Shown one piece after another: positions 1 to 8,683 of a DNA stretch of 35,387 bases. Under the pieces are notes generated by a model, which was not told where the DNA came from, did not search any database, and worked only from the letters and a program-made list of their open reading frames with translations. The number at the start of each line of letters is the position of its first letter. Position 1 is the stretch's first letter. A program made the position numbers and the translations under genes. Origin of the DNA: DASPUH01 sp964518505 (GTDB taxonomy: Bacteria; Chloroflexota; Limnocylindria; Limnocylindrales; CSP1-4). Location: contig CAZFGT010000026.1 of NCBI GenBank assembly GCA_964518505.1, positions 1 to 35,387 on the forward strand, given 5' to 3'.

Positions 1-652
<652 letters not shown>

Positions 653-653
<1 letters not shown>

Positions 654-1225
654 CAGCCGTTCACTCCCTCGTACTCGATGACGTTCGAGCCGCGCTGCAT
701 GGCGATGCTGCCCGTGCGCACCAGCTCCTTGATGCCGAAGCCGCCCACGAGGGCGACGAGCGCGTCGATCTCCTCCTCCGTGCCGGTCGCCTCGATGATG
801 ATCGACTCGGCGGCGATGTCCACCACGCGGCCCTTGTAGAGCTCCACGATCTTGAGGATCTCGGTGCGGTTGGCCGCGTTGGCGCGCACCTTGATGAGAG
901 CCAGCTCGTGCTCCAGGTGCCGCTCCTGGGTCACGTCCTGCACCTTGAGCACGTCGATGAGCCGGTAGAGCTGCTTGCTCAGCTGCTCCAGGCCGTGGTC
1001 GTCGCCGCGCAGGGTGATCGTCATGCGGCTGACCGAGGGATCCTCCGTGTGACCCACGGCGAGGGCCTCGACGTTGAAGTTGCGCGCGCGCATGAGGCTG
1101 GCCACGCGGTTCAGGACCCCGGTGCGGTTGTTGACGATGGCCACCAGCACATGGCGGCGCTGCGTCCCCGAGCCCGGCACGTAGCGCGCCACGGGGGCCG
1201 CCGGCCGGGTGGGCTGGTCGCTCAT
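653..1225 (-). CDS. ilvN: Acetolactate synthase small (regulatory) subunit
   Basis: This 190-residue protein is the regulatory partner of IlvB. In characterised enzymes it raises catalytic activity and confers valine feedback inhibition. An N-terminal ACT domain lies at about residues 25-95 and reads HVLVAIVNNRTGVLNRVASL, followed by a FNVEALAVGHTEDPSVSR segment. The C-terminal half contains RTEILKIVELYKGRVVDI, typical of the small-subunit C-domain. A tail of about 22 residues precedes the ACT domain and is somewhat longer than usual. The ATG overlaps the ilvB stop by 4 bp (ATGA) and the stop overlaps the ilvC start, so the three genes are translated as a coupled unit. Confidence 0.95.
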
Positions 1226-3060
1226 TCCGCCGCGCCCTCCCACTTCTCGATGAGGTCGGAGAGGCCCTGGCCGGCCGGCATCATGGGAAAGACGTTCTGC
1301 TCCTCGGCGATCTCGAACCACACGAGGGCCGGGCCGTCGACCGCCTGGGCGGCGGCGATGGCCTCGTCGACCTGGTCGGGTCGGGTCGCCTTCCAGGCCG
1401 GGATGCCGTAGGCCTCGCACAGCTTCAGGTAGTCCGGCCCGAGCAGGCTGGCCGAGTGGTAGTTGCCGGCGTAGATGATCTCCTGCCACTGCCGGATCAT
1501 GCCCAGCTTCTTGTTGTCGAAGAGGGCGATGCGGACCGGGATGCGGTCCTGGACGAGCGTGGCCAGCTCCTGCAGGGTCATCTGGAAGCCGCCGTCACCG
1601 ACGATGGCCCAGGTCGACTTGTCGGGCCGGCCAAGGGCCGCCCCCATGGCCGCCGGCATGCCGTAGCCCATCGTCCCCAGGCCGCCGGAGGAGAGGTGGG
1701 AGTCGGGCCGCCGAAAGCCGGCATAGCGGGCCAGCCACATCTGGTTCTGGCCCACATCGGCCACCAGCGTGGCGTCGTGGCCGGTCAACTCGCCGATGCG
1801 CGAGACGACGTAGTCGGCCGACAGCAACCCGTCGCGCCAGGCGCCCGAGCCGTGCCAGCTGCTGCCCTCCGACTCCCGGCGCCACTCGGCAAGCTCGGCG
1901 AAGTAGGTCGCCCGCTCGGCCGGCGGCACCTCCCGCACGAGCGGGACCAGGGCCCGCAGGACCCGCCCCACGTCGCCCACCACGGGCACGTCGACGGCCA
2001 CGTTCTTGCCGATCTCGGAGGGGTCGATGTCCACGTGGATGATCCGCGCGCCGGTGGCATACGTGCTGACCTTGCCGGTGACGCGGTCATCGAAACGCAT
2101 GCCGAGGGCGATCAGCAGGTCGGCCGACTGGATGGCCCGGTTGACGTGCTTCCACCCGTGCATGCCCATGAAGCCGTAGCTCAGGGGGTGCGTCTCGTCC
2201 AGCGCGCCGATGCCCAGCAGCGTGTGGGCGACCGGGATCTGGGCCCGCTCGGCCAGCTCCCGCAGCTCGTCCCAGGCGCGCGACAGCAGCACCCCGTGGC
2301 CGGCCAGGATGACGGGGCGCCGCGCTTCGCTGATGGCCTTGGCCGCCACCCGCAGCTGCCTGGGATGCCCCTCCAGCGTGGGCCGGAAGCCGGGCAGGCC
2401 CGCCGCGACAGCCTCCGGGCTAGGGTGCGCGGCGCGCGTCTCCTGCTGCAGCGCGTCCTTGGTGATGTCGACATGGACCGGCCCGGGCCGGCCCGAACGG
2501 GCCAGGTGGAACGCCTCGGCCAGCACGCCGGGCAGCTCGTCCGCGTCACGGACGAGGTAGTTGTGCTTGGTCATGGGCAGCGTGATGCCGGTGATGTCGA
2601 TCTCCTGGAAGGCGTCCTTGCCAAGCAGGGCGGAGACGACGTTGCCGGTGATGGCGACGACGGGGATCGAGTCCAGCTGGGCCGTCGCCAGGCCCGTCAC
2701 GAGGTTCGTGGCGCCCGGGCCGGATGTGCCGAGGCAGACGCCCACCTTGCCGCTGGCGCGGGCGAAGCCATCGGCCGCATGGGCCGCGCCCTGCTCGTGG
2801 CGCACCAGCACGTGCCGCAGAGCCGGGTAGTCACCCAGCACGTCGTACAGCGGCAGGACGACGCCGCCGGGGTAGCCGAAGAGGACGTCGGAGCCTTCTC
2901 GCAGGAGCGCCTCGCAGACGACGTCCGCCCCGATGCGCGTCCGGCCCCGCGGCTTGGCCTCGTGCAGCATCGCCCCGCGGGCGGCGTCGACGGCCGCGGC
3001 GGCGGCGCTGCCGGCGCCTGGCAGGTGTCGGCCGGTCCCCGGTCGATCCGTCATCGTCAT
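1222..3060 (-). CDS. ilvB: Acetolactate synthase large (catalytic) subunit
   Basis: This ThDP-dependent enzyme condenses pyruvate with pyruvate or 2-oxobutyrate, the first common step of branched-chain amino acid synthesis. At 612 aa it has a normal length. Visible features are FGYPGGVVLPLYDVL, the catalytic glutamate E89 in RHEQGAAHAADG, the GTSGPGATNLVTG loop, and the ThDP/Mg motif running from GDGG (D489) to N516 in LFDNKKLGM. I chose the ATG at 3060 because AGGAG (3075-3071) precedes it by 10 nt. An ATG six bases downstream is an alternative. The reading frame stays open upstream into the leader, but that extension has no family similarity. It is the first gene of ilvBNC, behind the attenuator. 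Confidence 0.96.
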   Translation of the reverse strand: MTMTDRPGTGRHLPGAGSAAAAAVDAARGAMLHEAKPRGRTRIGADVVCEALLREGSDVLFGYPGGVVLPLYDVLGDYPALRHVLVRHEQGAAHAADGFARASGKVGVCLGTSGPGATNLVTGLATAQLDSIPVVAITGNVVSALLGKDAFQEIDITGITLPMTKHNYLVRDADELPGVLAEAFHLARSGRPGPVHVDITKDALQQETRAAHPSPEAVAAGLPGFRPTLEGHPRQLRVAAKAISEARRPVILAGHGVLLSRAWDELRELAERAQIPVAHTLLGIGALDETHPLSYGFMGMHGWKHVNRAIQSADLLIALGMRFDDRVTGKVSTYATGARIIHVDIDPSEIGKNVAVDVPVVGDVGRVLRALVPLVREVPPAERATYFAELAEWRRESEGSSWHGSGAWRDGLLSADYVVSRIGELTGHDATLVADVGQNQMWLARYAGFRRPDSHLSSGGLGTMGYGMPAAMGAALGRPDKSTWAIVGDGGFQMTLQELATLVQDRIPVRIALFDNKKLGMIRQWQEIIYAGNYHSASLLGPDYLKLCEAYGIPAWKATRPDQVDEAIAAAQAVDGPALVWFEIAEEQNVFPMMPAGQGLSDLIEKWEGAAE

Positions 3061-3078
3061 CGGTGCTCTGCTCCTGCT

Positions 3079-3112
3079 GGAAAACGAAAGACCCTCGCCG
3101 CCGGCGAGGGTC
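3079..3112 (-). terminator. Attenuator terminator upstream of ilvB
   Basis: A perfect 10-bp stem (GACCCTCGCC with GGCGAGGGTC, 3 nt loop, 3112-3090) is followed on the transcribed strand by a T-rich run, TTTCGTTTTCC (3089-3079). This has the form of an intrinsic terminator. It ends only 3 nt before the ilvB Shine-Dalgarno sequence, so it can act only as a conditional terminator. GGAGGG just before the leader stop (about 3156-3151) could pair with CCCTC of the ascending arm as a competing fold. Confidence 0.75.
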
Positions 3113-3142
3113 CTGGTTCGGTCGCGGTGCGCGCCCTTCGCG

Positions 3143-3328
3143 CTACCGTCGCCCTCCAGACTCCCGCCGGGAGCCGGTGATGAGGCCGATGAGGCCAAGG
3201 AGGAGGACGCGGATCGTGTCGCGCAGGGACGGGGTGGGGGCGATCTGGCCGAAGGGCACGGGCACGCGGCGCCCGTCCGCGGTGATGACCACCGCCACCA
3301 AGTCGTGCTGCCCGCTCCTGCGAACCAT
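3143..3328 (-). CDS. Branched-chain leader peptide for ilvBNC attenuation
   Basis: A 61-codon ORF lies between the ilvB promoter and the ilvB attenuator. Near its end it carries ten codons (3208-3179) reading V-L-L-L-G-L-I-G-L-I, so eight of ten encode branched-chain amino acids. The frame then closes with TAG 30 nt before a strong terminator hairpin. Directly after the run comes a second hairpin (GGCTCCC with GGGAGTC, about 3176-3160). This is the classical layout of translation-coupled attenuation, in which ribosome stalling at Val/Leu/Ile codons changes RNA folding. The start ATG sits at the predicted transcription start, so the leader is probably translated from a leaderless message. It is long for a leader peptide, and a shorter internal GTG start is possible. 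Confidence 0.62.
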   Translation of the reverse strand: MVRRSGQHDLVAVVITADGRRVPVPFGQIAPTPSLRDTIRVLLLGLIGLITGSRRESGGRR

Positions 3329-3334
3329 CGGCGC

Positions 3335-3364
3335 AGTCTAGCGGCACGCTCGCCCGGCTGTCCA
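3335..3364 (-). promoter_or_regulatory. Promoter of the ilvBNC leader transcript
   Basis: On the minus strand a -35 hexamer TGGACA (3364-3359) and a -10 hexamer TAGACT (3340-3335) are separated by exactly 18 bp. Six bases later comes the ATG of the leader peptide at 3328, which is where transcription should begin. This is one of the few promoters in the window with a good match at both hexamers. Confidence 0.65.
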
Positions 3365-3414
3365 CTAGTACCGCTACGCCGCCCAGGTGGGACCTCTGCC
3401 GCCCGCGCCCCCCA

Positions 3415-3423
3415 TGCTAGGCT
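3415..3423 (+). promoter_or_regulatory. Extended -10, leaderless start of the GT87-like gene
   Basis: TGCTAGGCT has the form of an extended -10 element (TGn followed by TAGGCT). The gene's ATG follows after 8 nt, so the transcript would begin at or next to the start codon. No good -35 is visible. The site lies back to back with the ilvB leader promoter, about 50 bp away. Confidence 0.5.
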
Positions 3424-3431
3424 CGGCGGCC

Positions 3432-4976
3432 ATGAGCCTCCGACCCGCCTCCGGCGAGCGCCGATCCCAGCTCGCCGCGGCGGCCGTGGTCGCGGCGGTG
3501 GTCATCCTCACCCGCCTCTGGCTGCTGGCCGTGCCGCCCAGTTTCAGTGACGTCCCCGCCTACTGGCACGACGCGGCCCTGTGGGGGGCCGCCGGCGAGC
3601 AGGGCACCTCCTTCTATGACCTCCACGCCGCGTACCTCATCCAGACGTCAGAAGCCCTCGGCCACGAACCCCCAGAGGGCACCACGCTCCTCGAGTACCC
3701 CCCGCTCGCGCTGGCCTTCGTGGCCGCCATCAACGTCGGCCTGCCGTCCAGCGCCGACCCCCAGGACCCCGCACGGCTGCAGGACTACACGACGCGCTAC
3801 CGCCTGCTGGCGTTCGCCATCGACCTGCTGGTCCTCGTGTCGCTCGGTCTGCTGGCCGGGCGAGCCGGCGCGCTGCGCACATCGGTCCCGACGTGGCGGT
3901 GGGCGTCGGCCTGGCGGCTGGCCGTCTTCGGGGCGGGCGGGGTGGCCATCTACTACATCCTCTATGACCGCCTCGACATCTTCGAGGGCGCGCTCCTGCT
4001 GGCCTCGCTCCTGGCGTTGATCCGCGGCTGGTGGGCCGCCTCGCTCATCGTGCTGGCCGTGGCCATCGACTTCAAGGTCTACCCAGCCGTCCTCACCCCG
4101 CTCTGGCTGGTCGCGTCGCTGCCGGCCTCTGCCCTGGCCGACTGGCGGCGCAGCACGGCACGGCTGGTCCGGCTCCTCGCCGGGCGCATCGTCCTCCTGG
4201 GTGCGACGGCGCTCGCCCTGCTGCTGCCGTTCGTGGTCATCCAGGGCCCGGACGCACTGCAGTTCGTCTCGTTCAACGCCCAGCGCGGTCTGCAGCTGGA
4301 GTCGGTGGGCGCGTCGCTGCTGATGCTGCTGCAGGTAGCCGGGCAACCACTCCAGATCGTCGCCCGCTACGGGGCCTACGAGGTGGTCGGCCCGCTCGCC
4401 CCGGGCCTTGCCCTGGCCTCGATCCCCTTGACCCTGCTGGTCGTCGCGGCCGTGTGGTGGCTCTACCTGCGCGCGGCCGTGCGCGTGACACGCCTGACGA
4501 CCGAGGGACCGCCGGCCTCGCCCAAGGCCCGCCCGACGGGCCAGGGACCGCTCGTCGCCGCGGTGGCCCCGGACCTGCTGGTGCTGGCCGCGGTGGCCAT
4601 GCTGCTGGCCGTCATGGTGATGGCCAAGGTGCTCTCGCCGCAGTACTTCCTGTGGCTCCTGCCGCTGGTGCCGCTGGTGGGCGGCGGGCGGCGGGCACGT
4701 GCCTGGCAGGTCGGCTTCGTGGTCGTCCTGGCCCTCTCGACGGTGGTCTTCCCGGGCCTCTATTCGGGTGGCCCCCTGACGCTGGCCCTGCTGCTGCGCA
4801 ACGGGGCACTGCTCGTCCTGACCGCCACGGCATGTGCTAGGCTGGCCGGCCCGTGGAGCACCCTGCCGCGCGACCGCGCACCCTCGTCGAGAAGATCTGG
4901 GACGACCACGTCGTCGCCACCAGCCCCGGCGCGCCCGACGTCCTCTATGTCGACCTTCACCTCGTCCATGAGGTGA
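3432..4976 (+). CDS. GT87/DUF2029-like polytopic mannosyltransferase-type membrane protein
   Basis: This 514-residue protein has about ten hydrophobic segments. The first is near residues 14-36 (LAAAAVVAAVVILTRLWLL). It is followed by an extracytoplasmic loop holding the conserved aspartate in SFSDVPAYWHDAALW, as in polyprenol-phosphate-dependent GT-C glycosyltransferases. The segments YDRLDIFEGALLLASLLAL and AIDFKVYPAVLTPLWL match the DUF2029/GT87 pattern. A role in adding mannose or another sugar to an envelope glycolipid is inferred; the substrate is unknown. The last 40 codons or so overlap leuC by 124 bp and encode a low-complexity Ser/Thr/Pro/Arg tail, probably a by-product of reading leuC out of frame. 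I chose the ATG at 3432 over an upstream in-frame start because of the promoter position. Confidence 0.72.
   Translation: MSLRPASGERRSQLAAAAVVAAVVILTRLWLLAVPPSFSDVPAYWHDAALWGAAGEQGTSFYDLHAAYLIQTSEALGHEPPEGTTLLEYPPLALAFVAAINVGLPSSADPQDPARLQDYTTRYRLLAFAIDLLVLVSLGLLAGRAGALRTSVPTWRWASAWRLAVFGAGGVAIYYILYDRLDIFEGALLLASLLALIRGWWAASLIVLAVAIDFKVYPAVLTPLWLVASLPASALADWRRSTARLVRLLAGRIVLLGATALALLLPFVVIQGPDALQFVSFNAQRGLQLESVGASLLMLLQVAGQPLQIVARYGAYEVVGPLAPGLALASIPLTLLVVAAVWWLYLRAAVRVTRLTTEGPPASPKARPTGQGPLVAAVAPDLLVLAAVAMLLAVMVMAKVLSPQYFLWLLPLVPLVGGGRRARAWQVGFVVVLALSTVVFPGLYSGGPLTLALLLRNGALLVLTATACARLAGPWSTLPRDRAPSSRRSGTTTSSPPAPARPTSSMSTFTSSMR
4835..4843 (+). promoter_or_regulatory. Extended -10, leaderless start of leuC
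   Basis: TGCTAGGCT is identical to the element upstream of the GT87-like gene. It ends 9 nt before the GTG of leuC and lies inside the 3' part of the upstream gene. It would give leuCD an internal promoter and a nearly leaderless mRNA. No -35 box is obvious. Confidence 0.5.
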
Positions 4977-6277
4977 CGTCGCCGCAGGCCTTCTCCGGCC
5001 TGCGGGCGCGCGGCCTGGGCGTGCGGCGCCCCGACCTGACGGTCGCCACGGCGGACCATTCGACGCCCACGCACGACCGCTCCCTGCCGATCCTGGACCA
5101 GCAGGCCGCCTTCCAGGTCCAGCAGCTGGGCCGCAATTGCACCGAGTTCGGCATCCCCCTCTACGGGCTGGGCTCGGCGCGGCAGGGCATCGTCCACGTC
5201 ATCGGGCCGGAGCTGGGCCTGACGCAACCAGGCATGACCATCGTGTGCGGCGACTCGCACACGGCGACCCACGGCGCCTTCGGGGCCTTGGCGTTCGGCA
5301 TCGGCACGAGCGAGGTGGAGATGGTCCTCGCCACGCAGTGCCTTCTCCAGCGCCGGCCGCGGACGTACGAGGTGCGCGTCGACGGCCGCCTCCGCCCGGG
5401 CGTCAGTGCCAAGGACATCATCCTGGCCCTCATCGCCCGCATCGGCATCGGCGGGGGGACGGGGCACGTCTTCGAGTACACCGGTGAGGCCATCCGCGCG
5501 CTCTCCATGGAGGAGCGCATGACGGTCTGCAACATGTCCATCGAGGGCGGGGCGCGGGCCGGCCTGATCGCGCCCGACGACACCACGTTCGAGTACGTCA
5601 GCGGCCGCCCGCACGCGCCCCACGGCGCGGCCTGGGACGCCGCCGTCGAGCGCTGGCGGACGCTGCCCAGCGACCCCGACGCGACCTACGACGCACGGGT
5701 GACGCTGGCCGCCGACGACCTGGAACCGATGGTCACCTACGGCACCAACCCGGGCATGGGCGTGCCCATCACCGGCCGCGTGCCGGCCCCCGACTCACTG
5801 GCCGAACCGGCCCACCAGCGGGCCCTCGCCCAGGCCCTGGCCTACATGGACCTGGCGCCGGGCCAGGCGCTCCTTGGCCAGCGGCTCGATGTCGTCTTCA
5901 TCGGCTCGTGCACCAACAGCCGCATCAGCGACCTGCGCCAGGCGGCGGGCGTGCTGCGCGGCCGGCGGGTGGCAGATGGCCTCCGCGTGCTGGTCGTGCC
6001 CGGCTCGCAGCAGGTCAAGGCGCAGGCCGAGCGCGAGGGCCTGGACGAGGTCTTCCGGGCCGCCGGTGCGGAGTGGCGCGAGGCCGGCTGCTCCATGTGC
6101 ATCGCCATGAACGGCGACCAGCTGGCCCCCGGCCAGTACGCCCTGTCGACCAGCAACCGCAACTTCGAGGGCCGCCAGGGCAAGGGCGGACGGACCTTCC
6201 TGGCCTCGCCGCTGACCGCGGCCGCCAGCGCGCTCACGGGCGCCATCACCGACCCACGCACCGTCGTGACCGCATGA
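4853..6277 (+). CDS. leuC: 3-isopropylmalate dehydratase large subunit
   Basis: LeuC is the iron-sulfur subunit of isopropylmalate isomerase, the second step of leucine synthesis, and works with LeuD. At 474 aa it has a typical length. The [4Fe-4S] ligands are all present: C353 in IGSCTNSR, and C413 and C416 in CSMC. Other signature blocks are VCGDSHTATHGAFGALAFGIGTSE split around residue 140, and NRNFEGRQGKGG near the end. The GTG at 4853 is the only reasonable start before the conserved LVEKIWDDHVV block. LeuD follows with an ATGA overlap, so the subunits are co-translated. Confidence 0.96.
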   Translation: MEHPAARPRTLVEKIWDDHVVATSPGAPDVLYVDLHLVHEVTSPQAFSGLRARGLGVRRPDLTVATADHSTPTHDRSLPILDQQAAFQVQQLGRNCTEFGIPLYGLGSARQGIVHVIGPELGLTQPGMTIVCGDSHTATHGAFGALAFGIGTSEVEMVLATQCLLQRRPRTYEVRVDGRLRPGVSAKDIILALIARIGIGGGTGHVFEYTGEAIRALSMEERMTVCNMSIEGGARAGLIAPDDTTFEYVSGRPHAPHGAAWDAAVERWRTLPSDPDATYDARVTLAADDLEPMVTYGTNPGMGVPITGRVPAPDSLAEPAHQRALAQALAYMDLAPGQALLGQRLDVVFIGSCTNSRISDLRQAAGVLRGRRVADGLRVLVVPGSQQVKAQAEREGLDEVFRAAGAEWREAGCSMCIAMNGDQLAPGQYALSTSNRNFEGRQGKGGRTFLASPLTAAASALTGAITDPRTVVTA

Positions 6278-6894
6278 GCGAGCCGTACGCCTCCTTCACC
6301 AGCGCGGTCATCCCCTTCCCCGCCGAGAACGTCGACACCGACCAGATCATCCCCGCCCGTTTCCTCAAGACGACCGAGAAATCGGGCCTCGCGAGCGCCC
6401 TCTTCAATGACTGGCGCTACGCCCCCGACGGGGCGCCGCTGCCCGACTTCGTGCTCAACCGGCCGGCCATGCAGGGCCGGCAGATCCTGCTGGCGGGCGA
6501 CAACTTCGGCTGCGGCTCGTCACGCGAGCACGCCCCCTGGGCCCTCACCGCGTGGGGCATCCGGGCCATCCTCTCCACGGGCTTCGCCGACATCTTCCGC
6601 AACAACGCCATGAAGAACGGCCTCCTGCCGATCGTGTTGGAGGCCGAGCGCCACCGCCAGCTGTTCGCCCTCCTGGCAGCCCAGCCCGACGTCGAACTGC
6701 GCGTCGACCTGGAGGAGCAGCTGGTCCACCTGCCCGGCGACGAGGACCTGCCCTTCGACGTCGACCCCTTCGCCAAGCGGATGCTGCTGGCGGGGACCGA
6801 CGAGGTCGGCTACCTGCTCGACCATGGCGCTGCCACCGCCGCCTACGAGGCGGGCCACCCCGCGCGGATCGACACCCGTCCCGCCGCCGGGTGA
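6274..6894 (+). CDS. leuD: 3-isopropylmalate dehydratase small subunit
   Basis: LeuD (206 aa) is the swivelling small subunit that completes the isopropylmalate isomerase active site with LeuC. Signature segments are ENVDTDQIIPARFLKTT at about residues 15-31 and GDNFGCGSSREHAPWAL at about 75-91, the substrate-recognition loop. The start overlaps the leuC stop by 4 bp. The length is that of the LeuD type found in proteobacteria and many actinobacteria rather than the short archaeal form. leuA and leuB are not in this window. Confidence 0.95.
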   Translation: MSEPYASFTSAVIPFPAENVDTDQIIPARFLKTTEKSGLASALFNDWRYAPDGAPLPDFVLNRPAMQGRQILLAGDNFGCGSSREHAPWALTAWGIRAILSTGFADIFRNNAMKNGLLPIVLEAERHRQLFALLAAQPDVELRVDLEEQLVHLPGDEDLPFDVDPFAKRMLLAGTDEVGYLLDHGAATAAYEAGHPARIDTRPAAG

Positions 6895-6955
6895 CGGCCG
6901 GCCGGCGGCCGCCGCCCCGGACCATCGTGCCCCTGCCCGGGCTGCCGATCCCGGG

Positions 6956-6961
6956 TAGCCT
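6956..6961 (+). promoter_or_regulatory. -10 hexamer, leaderless start of the MarP-like gene
   Basis: TAGCCT ends exactly 6 nt before the GTG start, the distance expected for a leaderless transcript. The -35 region has no good match, so this call rests on position and on recurrence of the pattern elsewhere in the window. Confidence 0.4.
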
Positions 6962-6967
6962 CTGACG

Positions 6968-8149
6968 GTGGACCTGTTCGACGTCCTGGTCATCCTCGTC
7001 CTGATCCTCGCCACGTGGGGCGGCTATCGGGCCGGCCTCGCCGGACCGGCCCTCGGGCTCATCGGCGCCGTGGCCGGCCTGGCCGTCGTGATCGCCGTCG
7101 CGCCGACGGTCCTGCCGGCGCTGGACGGGTATGACCAGCCGTGGCGGGCGATCCTGGGCCTGGCGGCCGCGCTCGCCGTCGTGATCCTCGGCGACGCCAT
7201 CGGGTCGGCCATCGGGGGGGCCGTCTCGCGCCGCGCCACGGGCAACATCCTGGGCTTCGTCGACCGCATCGGCGGCGTCGCCTTCGGGGGGCTCCAGGCG
7301 ATCCTCGTCATCTGGCTCGTGGGCGGGCTCCTGGCCAGCAGCTCGTTCGACGCGCTCGCCAACCAGGCCCAGCGGTCGACCACCGTGCAGGTCCTCATGG
7401 ACGCCCTCCCGCCGCCCGACCAGGTCATCGCCGACATCGGCGGCGTCCTCGATCAGGCCGGCCTGCCGGACGTCTTCATCGGCCTCGAACCGCCGGCCGC
7501 CTCGCCGGCCCCCCAGCCCGACCAGGCCCAGGCGGACGCCGTGGCCGCCGAGGCGCGCAACAGCACGGTGCGCATCGACGCCAGCGCCTGCCGGGCGTTC
7601 CTCGTGGGCACTGGGTTCGCCGTCAGCGGGGAGGACATCGTGACCAACGCCCACGTCGTGGCCGGCGCGAGCCAGGTGTCGATCCGCGTGGACGCCGACG
7701 GGCGACGGCGCGACGCCACCGTCATCTTCTTCGACCCGCGCCTGGACGTGGCCGTCCTGCGCGCCCCCGGACTGGACCTGACGGCCCTCCGGTGGAGCGG
7801 CCGGGCCCCTGACCGCGGCGCCATGGGCGCGGCCCTGGGCCATCCAGAGGGCGCGCCGCTGAGCGTCATCCCGGCCTCGGTGGACTCCCGGCTGCCCGCC
7901 CGCGGCACCGACATCTACGGCCAGGCGGTGGTCACTCGCGTCGTCCTCGAGCTCAACGCGGCGGTCCAGCCGGGCGATTCGGGCGGGCCCTTCGTGCTTG
8001 GCGACGGGACGATCGGCGGGCTCGTCTTCGCCGCGTCCCGCACCGAGCCCGACATCGGTTACGCGCTCGACCCGACGGCCGTGGCGGCGGACATCCAGGG
8101 CGTCCTGGGGCGGACGACTGCGGTGAGCACCGGCGAGTGCGCCAGCTGA
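6968..8149 (+). CDS. Membrane-anchored trypsin-like serine protease (CvpA domain plus S1 protease, MarP-like)
   Basis: This 393-residue protein combines an N-terminal CvpA-like domain of about four membrane spans (residues 1-130) with an extracytoplasmic trypsin-like domain. The catalytic triad is visible: H229 in TNAHVV, D260 in LDVAVLR and S338 in GDSGGP. Two cysteines flank the protease domain, C208 and C391. This matches the arrangement of mycobacterial MarP (Rv3671c), in which a disulfide stabilises the active enzyme and the protease is needed for acid and oxidative stress resistance. A similar envelope-stress role is inferred here. It follows leuD by 73 bp, probably as its own transcription unit. 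Confidence 0.85.
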   Translation: MDLFDVLVILVLILATWGGYRAGLAGPALGLIGAVAGLAVVIAVAPTVLPALDGYDQPWRAILGLAAALAVVILGDAIGSAIGGAVSRRATGNILGFVDRIGGVAFGGLQAILVIWLVGGLLASSSFDALANQAQRSTTVQVLMDALPPPDQVIADIGGVLDQAGLPDVFIGLEPPAASPAPQPDQAQADAVAAEARNSTVRIDASACRAFLVGTGFAVSGEDIVTNAHVVAGASQVSIRVDADGRRRDATVIFFDPRLDVAVLRAPGLDLTALRWSGRAPDRGAMGAALGHPEGAPLSVIPASVDSRLPARGTDIYGQAVVTRVVLELNAAVQPGDSGGPFVLGDGTIGGLVFAASRTEPDIGYALDPTAVAADIQGVLGRTTAVSTGECAS

Positions 8150-8152
8150 GCG

Positions 8153-8683
8153 TCAGACCCCGTCGAACGTGGGTGGCAGGACGACCTGTCCGCTCAACTC
8201 ACGGCGGTACGTGGTCAGCGGCTTGACCATGAAGGCGGCGTCGGGGACGTCATGAGGCGCCCGGATGCCGAATGCGGACGCGGGCCGGAAGCCGAACCGC
8301 GGGTAGAACCACGGGTGGCCGAGGACCAGGACCAGCGGCTCGTCGCGGACTTCCGCGGCGTCCAGGCCGGCGATCACCAGGGCGCTGCCGATGCCCTGCC
8401 GCTGGCGCTCCGGCACGACGGCCAGCGGGGCAAGCTCCAGGACCGGCTCATCTCCCCCGCCCGTCTCGAGGGTCACCGGGCTGAGCAGGATGTGGCCCAC
8501 GACCGCCCCGTCGAGCTCGGCCACCAGCGACAGGTCGGGCCGCAAGGCGCCCGCCGCGCGGATGCGCTCGACGAGGTCCGCCTCGGCGCCGGTGGGGAAC
8601 GCGGCCTCCAGCACGGCCCGGATGGCGGCCGCGTCGGCGGGACGCTCCTCGCGCAGGATCAGGCCGCTCGGGCGGCGGGTCAC
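8153..8683 (-). CDS. GNAT-family N-acetyltransferase
   Basis: This 176-residue protein has the GNAT fold. Residues 9-60 form the N-terminal strands and helices, and LAPLAVVPERQRQGIGSALV is the acetyl-CoA pyrophosphate-binding motif A (Q/R-x-x-G-x-G). FYPRFGFRPASAFGI is the late motif common in the YhbS-like subgroup. The acceptor substrate cannot be predicted. The GTG start overlaps the stop of the cyclophilin gene (GTGA), so the two are co-transcribed. Its stop is 3 bp from that of the convergent protease gene, leaving no room for a separate terminator. Confidence 0.85.
   Translation of the reverse strand: MTRRPSGLILREERPADAAAIRAVLEAAFPTGAEADLVERIRAAGALRPDLSLVAELDGAVVGHILLSPVTLETGGGDEPVLELAPLAVVPERQRQGIGSALVIAGLDAAEVRDEPLVLVLGHPWFYPRFGFRPASAFGIRAPHDVPDAAFMVKPLTTYRRELSGQVVLPPTFDGV

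Noticed and set aside
1456..3180. A 574-codon plus-strand frame opposite ilvB, and similar long frames opposite ilvD, the M20 peptidase, fabF and korA
   Set aside because: The sense-strand genes have intact catalytic motifs. The antisense frames have low-complexity compositions and no start signals.
3057..3365. A 102-codon minus-strand frame overlapping the ilvB leader
   Set aside because: It has a Pro/Arg-rich composition and starts near the -35 box. The other frame has the branched-chain codon run and fits the promoter position.
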